Assembly (NCBI RefSeq): GCF_018598225.1
Contig: NZ_JAHESF010000018.1
Location: forward strand, 1-64,000
DNA length: 64,000 bases
Source: Chryseosolibacter histidinae
Lineage (GTDB): Bacteria; Bacteroidota; Bacteroidia; Cytophagales; Cyclobacteriaceae
Reading direction: 5' to 3'
Numbering within the stretch: the stretch's first letter is position 1; every line of letters begins with the position of its first letter. The position numbers and the translations under genes are program-made. The notes beneath the pieces are model-generated. The model did not search any database and was not told the DNA's origin. It was given only the letters and a program-made list of their open reading frames with translations. Positions 35,754 to 42,854 of this stretch are shown here, one piece after another.

Positions 35754-36257
35754 TTACTCGTTGATCATAACACGCACGGGCATCGTCACAACGGACGAAC
35801 CATCCGACATTTCGAGCGTAAAGATGAACTCGTAATACATGCCCACACCGACTATAGACGCCTGGCAGGTGGCCGTAGCGTTGGCTGTCAGCGTGCTCAG
35901 GGGAACACTGTAGCTGAAGGTGCGGCTGTCAGTGATATCTGTCTCTGTAGCCTGCACCACGCCGTAGTTCGTGCAAGCACCGGGCGCAGGCAGCTTGGCG
36001 GCACGGGCCTCTACTTTCAGCACTTTGCTGATGCTTACGCTTCCGCCACCCGATACTTCCATCGGCACCACAACATCAGGTGAGCTGCTGAAGCCGCTGA
36101 TCATCACAGCCAGGCCTGCATTCTGATTGTATTGTCTGCCCGGAAACTCTATGGCCACCGGCGGCCGGGTATCCGTCAAACCGTCCATTTCATCTGATTC
36201 AAGGCAACCGCTCACAGCTGCAGCCATCACGATCATTACGATATATAAATATTTCAT
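35754..36257 (-). CDS. Small lipoprotein of a SusC/SusD operon
   Basis: The 167-residue protein has a clear lipoprotein signal (IVMIVMAAAVSGC, Cys18). The rest looks like a beta-sandwich (FSYSVPLSTLTANATATCQASIVGVGMYYEFIFTLEMSDGSSVVTMPVRVMI). I do not recognise a named family. Its place, 14 bp behind SusD as last gene of the operon, is that of SusE/SusF-type surface glycan-binding accessories; a similar role here is inferred from position only. Confidence 0.8.
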   Translation of the reverse strand: MKYLYIVMIVMAAAVSGCLESDEMDGLTDTRPPVAIEFPGRQYNQNAGLAVMISGFSSSPDVVVPMEVSGGGSVSISKVLKVEARAAKLPAPGACTNYGVVQATETDITDSRTFSYSVPLSTLTANATATCQASIVGVGMYYEFIFTLEMSDGSSVVTMPVRVMINE

Positions 36258-36271
36258 AGTCTGTTTAAATT

Positions 36272-37726
36272 TTAATTATCCCACCAAACTTTCAGGTTCA
36301 CCAGGGTCTGCGCAGGAGCCTCGGAATTAGATTGGAGCTCGGTTGCTGAGTAAGGCAGTCTCACCGGGATCTGTCCATCAGGGCTCGAGTTCACCGTGGC
36401 CGGCTGAAGCATCGGGTAACCAGTTCTGCGCCAGTCAGTCCACGATTCTGTAGCCTGTGACACCTGCGATGCCCACTTGTCGCGCATCGTTACGCGGAGC
36501 TTCGCTTCATTGGTACCGGCAGCATCGTAGGTAGCGAGCCTGGCATTTTTATAAGTGTCGGCGGGGCCTGACGTAACACCGACATCGGCCATCGACAACT
36601 CTATACCTTTGCTGAAATAGGCCCTTGCGTTGGCAGCCGTGCCGAGGGTGAGGGAAAACTCTGCCAGCATGAACTGCACCTGTGCCGCTGTGATAAACCG
36701 CTGCGGTGCTTCACCACTGGCGCCGATGTTATACGGTCCCAGCAGGGCACGTACAGCTGCTGTAGGAGGCGTGCCTACACCGCCGTTGTTGAAACCAACA
36801 TACTTCGGATTATTGCTGCCATCAACCTGGCCGTTGTTCCGGAAGTAAAAACCGATCCTGGGGTCCGCCAACTGGTTCAGCGAATCGATGAAGCGCTGGC
36901 TTACCGCGATATCGCCAGACCTGGAGTTGATCGCAAAATCATACATCGGGTGCTGACGGTCGATGGTGGTCAGGAAGCGCACCTGGAAATTTTCAGCGTT
37001 CGTGCTAATGAAGTTGTTGGCTGTGATCAGGGCGTTGATGCCTGTTGTGGCCAAATTCGAATCGCGAAGTCTGAGCTGTAGCAGCATCTTGAGCTTCAGC
37101 GAATTTGCAGCCTTTACCCATTTGGCAGCGTCACCTCCATAAATAAGATCCGCCGCTCCGGGATTCAGTCCTGGCGTAGCCTGGCCGAGCTCGCTGATGC
37201 CTGCGTCAAGGGTCTGAAAGAGGTTTGTATAGATCTCCTGCTGCAGGTCGAATTTCGGTTTAAGGTTAGCAAGACCTGATGTTGCCTGGCTGTAAGGAAT
37301 ATCGCCCCAGACATCTGTCGCCGTGCTCATGGTATATACCTTCAGCACCTTGGCAATACCTGTATACAAGGGGTTAGCGGTACCAGAGATCCGCTCTATT
37401 TCCTTCAGATCTTGTAGTATGCCATCATACACCCTGCCCCAGTTTGCGTCGCTGTCAGTACCCACAACGTTGTACTGGTCATAGGCCAACAGCTGGTTGT
37501 TGGTACCCGCATAGTACTGCATGAACGCGGCGCTCATCCGCTGCAGGTCGTTGCCCATCAGGAACGCTATGTTCACCTGCACAGCAGACAAAAGCTGGCG
37601 GGTCTCGACTTCTGTAGGCGAGTTGGGATCGTTGTTGATATCGAGATAATCACTGCAGCCACCGAGCATATATAACGCCGGTACGAGCAGCAGGATCACT
37701 TTGATTTTCATGATTGTATTCTTCAT
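36272..37726 (-). CDS. SusD-like nutrient-binding lipoprotein (SusD_2 type)
   Basis: The 484 residues start with a lipoprotein signal ending LYMLGGC; the second Met (37711, MKIKVILLLV) may be the true start. LDINNDPNSPTEVETRQLLSAVQVNIAF is the hallmark of the SusD/RagB-like family 2, distinct from the SusD of the neighbouring operon. QFMLAEFSLTLG and ESWTDWRRTGYPML are typical C-terminal motifs. It pairs with the SusC protein encoded 13 bp upstream. Confidence 0.93.
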   Translation of the reverse strand: MKNTIMKIKVILLLVPALYMLGGCSDYLDINNDPNSPTEVETRQLLSAVQVNIAFLMGNDLQRMSAAFMQYYAGTNNQLLAYDQYNVVGTDSDANWGRVYDGILQDLKEIERISGTANPLYTGIAKVLKVYTMSTATDVWGDIPYSQATSGLANLKPKFDLQQEIYTNLFQTLDAGISELGQATPGLNPGAADLIYGGDAAKWVKAANSLKLKMLLQLRLRDSNLATTGINALITANNFISTNAENFQVRFLTTIDRQHPMYDFAINSRSGDIAVSQRFIDSLNQLADPRIGFYFRNNGQVDGSNNPKYVGFNNGGVGTPPTAAVRALLGPYNIGASGEAPQRFITAAQVQFMLAEFSLTLGTAANARAYFSKGIELSMADVGVTSGPADTYKNARLATYDAAGTNEAKLRVTMRDKWASQVSQATESWTDWRRTGYPMLQPATVNSSPDGQIPVRLPYSATELQSNSEAPAQTLVNLKVWWDN

Positions 37727-37739
37727 ATGCGATTGATCA

Positions 37740-40700
37740 TTAGAATGAAACTTTCAGGTTCACACCATAGTTGGCCACACCTGGCGTAGAGTTGAACTCC
37801 AGACCCCTGGTAAGCGCACCCGGAGCGTTCGATACTTCCGGATCGATGTGGTGGCCAAGGTTCGGCGCGTAAGTCCAGATGTTGCGCGCAGAAACGGAAA
37901 GATCCACACCCTGCAACTTCAGTGACTTGACAAGATTAGCGGGAAGTGAATAACCCAATGTTATCTCACGCAGGCGGATGTAAGAGGCATCGAATACAGA
38001 GAATTCGTTAAATCCTCCGGAGAAAGCCCTCCAGTAGGTCTCCGCCGTTACCTGGATATTGTTTGGAATGCTGTTACCCTGGTCGTCGAGCACAACGGCA
38101 CCGGTAGGCGTTGCCTGCACACCTTTGATGATGTGTGGCTTATCGCGGTCTACAGCGGTCTCTTTGATAGAGCCGAGCTGGGTAGCAAAACCAATGGTGT
38201 TGGAGATAATATCGCCACCTTTCTGCATATCGAACTGGAATCCGAATCGGAAACCTTTATATGAGAGGGTGTTGATCAGGCTTCCGTTCCAGTCAGGGTT
38301 CGGGTTGCCCACCACTTCGTCGGTCTCGCCGGGAAGCAGTGTTCCCCGGTTCACGCCACTGTTGATCACCAGCAGCTCGCCCGTCTGGGGATCGCGTGCA
38401 AACTTGGGAGCGATGAATACACCGAAGGGCTGGCCTTCAACAGCAAACGAACCAGTGCCTGTGAAACCGGCCAGCTGCGTCTGCGTCAATCCCTCGGCAA
38501 GCTTCACCACCATGCTTCTGTTCCTTGAAAAATTGATGGTAGCATCCCATTTGAAGTCACCGGCCTTCAGCACATTTCCGCTCACCAGCACTTCAATACC
38601 TTTGTTGGTAATGAGACCGGCGTTGGTCACGTAGCTGTTAAAGCCTGTGGACGACGGTACCTGAAGCGTGATGATCTGGTCTTCTGAACGCTGGTCGTAA
38701 TACGTGAAGTCAACTGTGAACCTGCTCTTGAACAGGCCGAGCTCTGCACCATATTCGTAACCGGTTGTTCTTTCGGGCTTCAGCTTGTTGTTACCCAACA
38801 CACCGCTCTGTGTGAAACCGCCGGTAGAACCAAACGGGAAGTTCACGTTGGCTACGTTGTTTCCATAGTTCGGGATCACATACACCGTGCGGGTGAGGAA
38901 CGGATCGGCATCATTACCAACCTGTGCCCAGTTCACACGCAGCTTGCCGGCACTCAAAATGTTGCTGGAGATATTGAACGCATCGGTGAACAGGAAGCTC
39001 AGCGCGGCGCTTGGATAGAAGAAGCTCCTGTTATCAACGGGCAGGGTAGACGACCAGTCGTTCCTTCCGCTCACGCTTAGGAAGAGGTAGTCATTGTAAC
39101 CGACCGTAGCCTCACCAAACACACCGATGAGCCTGCGGTGGAAGTCAACACCATTGCGCGGATCCACAGTGACTGTCTGCGTGTTCAGCACATTATAAAT
39201 GGTAGGTGTCAGCAAGCCTGAACCACGAACGATGGAGCGGTCGCGACGGGCATCGTTGAGGTTGTGACCCAGCGTAGCTTTCAGCGAGATGCTTTCACCG
39301 AACTCCTTATCGATATTGATGAGGAAGTTAGACTCGATAGAACGGTAGTTGAAGATATCATCCGTTACCTGGCCGGTGAGGAACCTGCGGCTATTGACGC
39401 CGTAAACCTCCTTGCGGGATTCATTGTAGATATCGAAACCTGCCTTATAGGTAGCAGACAGCCACTCGGTGAACTGGTAGCTCAGACTTGCAGAACCGAT
39501 AAACCTGTTGGTCTTGCTGGTATATGGGTTGTGCGTTGCCGACCAGATCGGGTTGTCACTGCTGGTAGAATAGAAGTCTTGCGTTCCATCAGGTTTGGTT
39601 GTAGGACGGCCCAGCAGGTTGTAGCTTCTCGGGATAACCGGCAGCGTAAAGAACACGCTGGATCCACTGTTGCCCTGGGGAGATCCAACGATATTGGTAT
39701 TGATATAGTTGAACGATCCGTCAAGCGAAACGCCATTCTCAAAAGCCGTATTACCTGCCAGCCTGATGTTGGTTCTTTCCATTTCCGATCCGGGAATAAT
39801 ACCGGTCTGGTCTGTTCTTCCCAGTGAAAGGATAAACTTGGTAGTGGTGCTTCCGCCCGACAGCTGAATGTTGTTAGTGAAAAGATGGCCGAGATCGAAG
39901 AAATCTTTCACATTGTTCGGATATGCCTGATACGGCACTTTTTTGCCGTTGTGATCAACGATGGAGTCATTGGCAATGGCACCGAAGCGTCTGCCCCATG
40001 AGTTTGACGATACCGCCGAGTGATGTCTGAACGAAAGTCCCTGACCGTACTCATTCTGATATTGCGGCAGGATGTTAACCTTAGACAGTGTATAAGAAGA
40101 GGTCACTACACCGCTGAATTTGTTTGCACCGGCGCCGCGTTTTGTGGTGATCACAATAGCACCGTTGGCAGCCCTGATACCGTAGAGCGCAGCAGCACGC
40201 GGGCCTTTGAGCACGCTCACAGAAGCTACGTCTTCAGGATTCAGGTCAACACCCCTGTTGCCCATGGCGGCAGATCCGAAAACCTCCGCAGAGCCTGCAG
40301 CGGCATCTGTACCAAAAACGCTGTTGTCTATAGGTGTACCATCAACAATGATGAGCGGACCGTTCCTGTTGCTGCCGCTGAGTGAAGTCACACCCCTGAT
40401 CAGGATCGTGCTTCCCGCACCGGGAGCGCCGCTGTTCTGGTTGATGCTCAAGCCGGCAACCTTGCCTTGCAGCGACTCGAACACGTTGTTGGTAGCTTTT
40501 TGTGAAACCTGTTCACCATTCACGTGCTGCAGCGAATAGCCGAGCGCTTTTTTCTCACGCTCGAGGCCGATGGCGGTAACGACTACTTCGTTGAGCTGCT
40601 GCACATCCTGGCCAAGCTCTACGTCAATGATGCTTTTTCCGTCAACGGCGATTTCTTTGGTAACATAACCGATGAAAGAAAACACAAGCGTGCTGCTGCC

Positions 40701-40901
40701 GGAAGGTACGGTGATGCGGAAGTTGCCTTCCACGTCTGTCACCGTTCCCATGGCGGTTCCCTTGACTACTACGTTGACACCGGGCAACCCGGCGCCGTCT
40801 TCCACGGCGGTAACCTTACCGGTCACTGCCTGTTCCTGCGCCCTGACCTGCCCCCAGGCAATCACAAGACACAGAATTTTTAATAGTAAAAATTTCCTCA
40901 T
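37740..40901 (-). CDS. SusC/RagA TonB-linked outer-membrane transporter, second system
   Basis: The 1053-residue protein has a signal peptide, the regulatory-like domain (AVTGKVTAVEDGAGLPGVNVVVKG), a TonB box and plug (QLNEVVVTAIGLEREKKALGYSLQHV; the LEREKKALGY form is a common SusC subtype), and a barrel ending in PGVANYGVNLKVSF. It differs clearly from the other SusC in plug and barrel, so the two operons are unlikely to be recent duplicates. Substrate unknown. It starts the operon SusC-SusD-lipoprotein. Confidence 0.96.
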   Translation of the reverse strand: MRKFLLLKILCLVIAWGQVRAQEQAVTGKVTAVEDGAGLPGVNVVVKGTAMGTVTDVEGNFRITVPSGSSTLVFSFIGYVTKEIAVDGKSIIDVELGQDVQQLNEVVVTAIGLEREKKALGYSLQHVNGEQVSQKATNNVFESLQGKVAGLSINQNSGAPGAGSTILIRGVTSLSGSNRNGPLIIVDGTPIDNSVFGTDAAAGSAEVFGSAAMGNRGVDLNPEDVASVSVLKGPRAAALYGIRAANGAIVITTKRGAGANKFSGVVTSSYTLSKVNILPQYQNEYGQGLSFRHHSAVSSNSWGRRFGAIANDSIVDHNGKKVPYQAYPNNVKDFFDLGHLFTNNIQLSGGSTTTKFILSLGRTDQTGIIPGSEMERTNIRLAGNTAFENGVSLDGSFNYINTNIVGSPQGNSGSSVFFTLPVIPRSYNLLGRPTTKPDGTQDFYSTSSDNPIWSATHNPYTSKTNRFIGSASLSYQFTEWLSATYKAGFDIYNESRKEVYGVNSRRFLTGQVTDDIFNYRSIESNFLINIDKEFGESISLKATLGHNLNDARRDRSIVRGSGLLTPTIYNVLNTQTVTVDPRNGVDFHRRLIGVFGEATVGYNDYLFLSVSGRNDWSSTLPVDNRSFFYPSAALSFLFTDAFNISSNILSAGKLRVNWAQVGNDADPFLTRTVYVIPNYGNNVANVNFPFGSTGGFTQSGVLGNNKLKPERTTGYEYGAELGLFKSRFTVDFTYYDQRSEDQIITLQVPSSTGFNSYVTNAGLITNKGIEVLVSGNVLKAGDFKWDATINFSRNRSMVVKLAEGLTQTQLAGFTGTGSFAVEGQPFGVFIAPKFARDPQTGELLVINSGVNRGTLLPGETDEVVGNPNPDWNGSLINTLSYKGFRFGFQFDMQKGGDIISNTIGFATQLGSIKETAVDRDKPHIIKGVQATPTGAVVLDDQGNSIPNNIQVTAETYWRAFSGGFNEFSVFDASYIRLREITLGYSLPANLVKSLKLQGVDLSVSARNIWTYAPNLGHHIDPEVSNAPGALTRGLEFNSTPGVANYGVNLKVSF

Positions 40902-40938
40902 ACTAATGGATTTGTTGTTAGATTAATGAAGTATCCCT

Positions 40939-40954
40939 ACCCTATTTGTAGGGT
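40939..40954. other. Short hairpin in the leader of the SusC operon
   Basis: ACCCTA-tttg-TAGGGT, perfect 6-bp stem, 38 bp upstream of the SusC start codon. No T run follows. Possibly part of the leader RNA. Confidence 0.4.
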
Positions 40955-41164
40955 GCTCCAAAACTGCCAAAAGCATGAGCTAAAAGAATGACGCAATCAA
41001 TGGGAATTTGTACTGGTACATATACCGCACGGTGTGGTAAGACCAGGGAAAAATCATCTCTTTTGCTGTATCATCGCACCTGAAGCATACCGTATTCTTC
41101 GTTACCGTTGCGCACAACGGATGGCCTGCCAGGGAAAAAATCAGCTGCAACGTTGGGTCCTTTT

Positions 41165-41518
41165 CTAACCGCCGCATCGTTCTATTCCGCCGTCCTGGCC
41201 GGTGACCATCGTATCAGAAAGTTGTTTCGCATCATCGCCCAGCTGAACGTCGATCACGGAAGCGCCGCCGACAGTACGTTCAACGGTGATGTATCCGATG
41301 AGTGAAAAGACAAGCACACTGCCACTGCATTTAACCGTGAGGGAGTACCGGCCGTGATGGTCGGTCACCGTACCGATGGCAGTTCCTTTTACCAACACGT
41401 TGATTCCCGGCAGCTCGGATCCGTCTTCGGCGGCTGTGACCCTGCCCGAAACAGTTCGCTCCTGTGCCAGGGCCGTTGTTACCTGTAATAATGAGATCAA
41501 TACGATCAGTAGCACCAT
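41165..41518 (-). pseudogene. Truncated SusC N-terminus
   Basis: From the ATG at 41518 (MVLLIVLISLLQVTTALAQ, signal peptide) the 117 residues cover the regulatory-like domain (RTVSGRVTAAEDGSELPGINVLVKGTAIGTVTD) and only the start of the plug (VQLGDDAKQLSDTMVTGQDGG), then stop. A full SusC has another 900 residues, none of which I find downstream; the second SusC operon begins 264 bp further on. The simplest reading is a decayed SusC gene, although a free-standing regulatory-like domain protein is possible. It has an 18-bp palindrome just upstream (41551-41568). Confidence 0.7.
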
Positions 41519-41550
41519 ACGGTGTGAACGTGGCTCAATCGTACCTCTTA

Positions 41551-41568
41551 TCCCGATGGCTATCGGGA
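41551..41568. repeat. 18-bp palindrome TCCCGATRGCYATCGGGA
   Basis: TCCCGATGGCTATCGGGA. Related perfect or near-perfect copies are at 41921-41938 and 55501-55518. Confidence 0.75.
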
Positions 41569-41820
41569 CGTACTTCGTACCTTTAAACATACATCAACAA
41601 AGGGTTTGCTTTTTATGAATTGATCATCCACTTTGGGGGACACCGTTCAAAGCTGAAAAAACAAAGGCCAAAAAAAATGACGTATTCATGGGTATTTAAC
41701 AACCACAAGAATCACCTCTCTGGAAATGGACTGGCAAAATAAACCTGCGTGCGCTTTTTCTGCGGGCGATATTGCAGCGAGAACGGTGATTAAAAAAATA
41801 ACCCTTTCCGGGTTAAGAAT

Positions 41821-41938
41821 TTAGATATGAGATGTAAGACTTGAGATTTGAGACCCGAGACCGTGCACGGACACAGAGTCACCGGGAGGTATTATCTCAT
41901 GTCTCATATCTAACATCTTATCCCGATAGCTATCGGGA
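41821..41938. repeat. Heptamer island (TGAGATN) with terminal palindrome
   Basis: Left arm: six gapless units from 41821 to 41862 (TTAGATA, TGAGATG, TAAGACT, then TGAGATT, TGAGACC, CGAGACC). Right arm: ATCTCAT (41894), GTCTCAT (41901), ATCTAAC (41908), ATCTTAT (41915), reverse complement in type. The core is only 31 nt. The perfect palindrome TCCCGATAGCTATCGGGA (41921-41938) abuts the right arm. Confidence 0.88.
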
Positions 41939-41946
41939 CCATTGTC

Positions 41947-42010
41947 AAAAAAAAGCCCCTCCGGCTGAGGGGCAGATCCTTCGAGTGAAATTTTCATTAA
42001 CCTAAACTTA
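41947..42010 (-). ncRNA. Candidate small RNA or 3' UTR ending in a strong terminator
   Basis: On the minus strand a stem GCCCCTC/GAGGGGC (plus-strand arms 41955-41961 and 41967-41973, loop 5 nt) is followed by eight T residues (41947-41954). The gene it would terminate, the LuxR-type regulator, ends 250 bp upstream, with a heptamer island in between. The AT-rich stretch 41975-42010 directly upstream could belong to a separate small transcript. The terminator is well supported; the RNA is a guess. Confidence 0.4.
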
Positions 42011-42114
42011 TGAAGAAATTTCTACGTGTATGATGAAGGATGTTGTTACAAAGTTTGTCTACGATGAGAGATTTTCTATCACCCACTAAGGTTGATTTTT
42101 GAAAACCGTGGGGG

Positions 42115-42216
42115 GTTTAAAATTTAAAGTTTAAAGTTATTCGAGTGAACGACTGCCGATTTCAGAACCTCCAAACTTGAAACTTCAAACTTCAAACTTG
42201 AAACCTTAACCCTTAG
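42115..42216. repeat. Heptamer island (GTTTAAA / ACTTCAA)
   Basis: Left arm: GTTTAAA (42115), ATTTAAA (42122), GTTTAAA (42129), GTTATTC (42136). Right arm: ACTTGAA (42175), ACTTCAA (42182), ACTTCAA (42189), ACTTGAA (42196), ACCTTAA (42203), CCCTTAG (42210), all without gaps. The stop codon of the LuxR-type regulator is 6 bp away. A related array is at 60600-60627. Confidence 0.87.
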
Positions 42217-42221
42217 ACTTG

Positions 42222-42854
42222 TCAAATGAGCTTTTCCAGGTTTGCTTTCGCGATGGCTTCTGACTTGCTGTTGACCTGCAATTTTGAGTAGATATTTTTG
42301 ATATGCGTTTTTGCGGTTTCTTTTGAGATGAACAATTCTTCCGAGATCTGTGTGTAGGTTTTGCCTTCCGAGATCAGCTGCAGGATCTCTGTTTCCCGCT
42401 TGGTAAGGGGAGAATTGGGATTGACATGGTAGTTGTCGATGACCATTCTGGCGATACGGCTGCTCATGGGTGCGCCACCTTTTACGATCTCCTCCAGCGC
42501 GGTGAGCAGCTCCATGTAGTTGGCGCTCTTGGTGATGTAACCAGAGGCACCGGCCTTCAGCGCTTCAAACACCAGCTCGCTGTCTTCGTATACGGTAACC
42601 ATGATGATCTCGGAGTGAGGACTCTTCTCCTTGATGATCCTTGTACCCTGGATCCCGTTCATACCCGGTAACTCAATATCCATCAGGATGATCTCGGGCT
42701 TGTCGCGGTTAATATTGTCAATCGCATCCTCGCAGTTGCTGTAGGCATTGATCACCATAAACTTCTGCGAACTGTTCACAATCAGACTGAAGCTGTTCCT
42801 GATCTCCTGATCGTCCTCAACTATCAGTACTCTCTTCTTAAAAGGCAAGGCCAT
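42222..42854 (-). CDS. LuxR/NarL-family response regulator
   Basis: The 210 residues comprise a receiver domain (8-125; E13/D14/D15, phospho-acceptor D59 in IILMDIELPGMNG) and a LuxR-type helix-turn-helix (about 145-205; LTKRETEILQLISEGKTYTQISEELFISKETAKTHIKNIYSKL). It is a DNA-binding transcription regulator. Its start overlaps the end of the propeller-kinase gene by 17 bp, so the two form a cognate pair. The SusC/SusD genes downstream on the same strand are plausible targets by proximity. Confidence 0.95.
   Translation of the reverse strand: MALPFKKRVLIVEDDQEIRNSFSLIVNSSQKFMVINAYSNCEDAIDNINRDKPEIILMDIELPGMNGIQGTRIIKEKSPHSEIIMVTVYEDSELVFEALKAGASGYITKSANYMELLTALEEIVKGGAPMSSRIARMVIDNYHVNPNSPLTKRETEILQLISEGKTYTQISEELFISKETAKTHIKNIYSKLQVNSKSEAIAKANLEKLI

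Larger units (their letters stand above)
41519..42221. other. Repeat-rich intergenic region
   Basis: The 703 bp hold two copies of an 18-bp palindrome (41551, 41921), two heptamer islands (41821-41921 and 42115-42216), and a minus-strand terminator with a conserved-looking AT-rich stretch before it (41947-42010). No supported coding sequence. Confidence 0.6.

Noticed and set aside
30848-40901. Recent tandem duplication of one SusC/SusD operon
   Set aside because: The two SusD proteins belong to different subfamilies and the SusC plugs and barrels differ widely.
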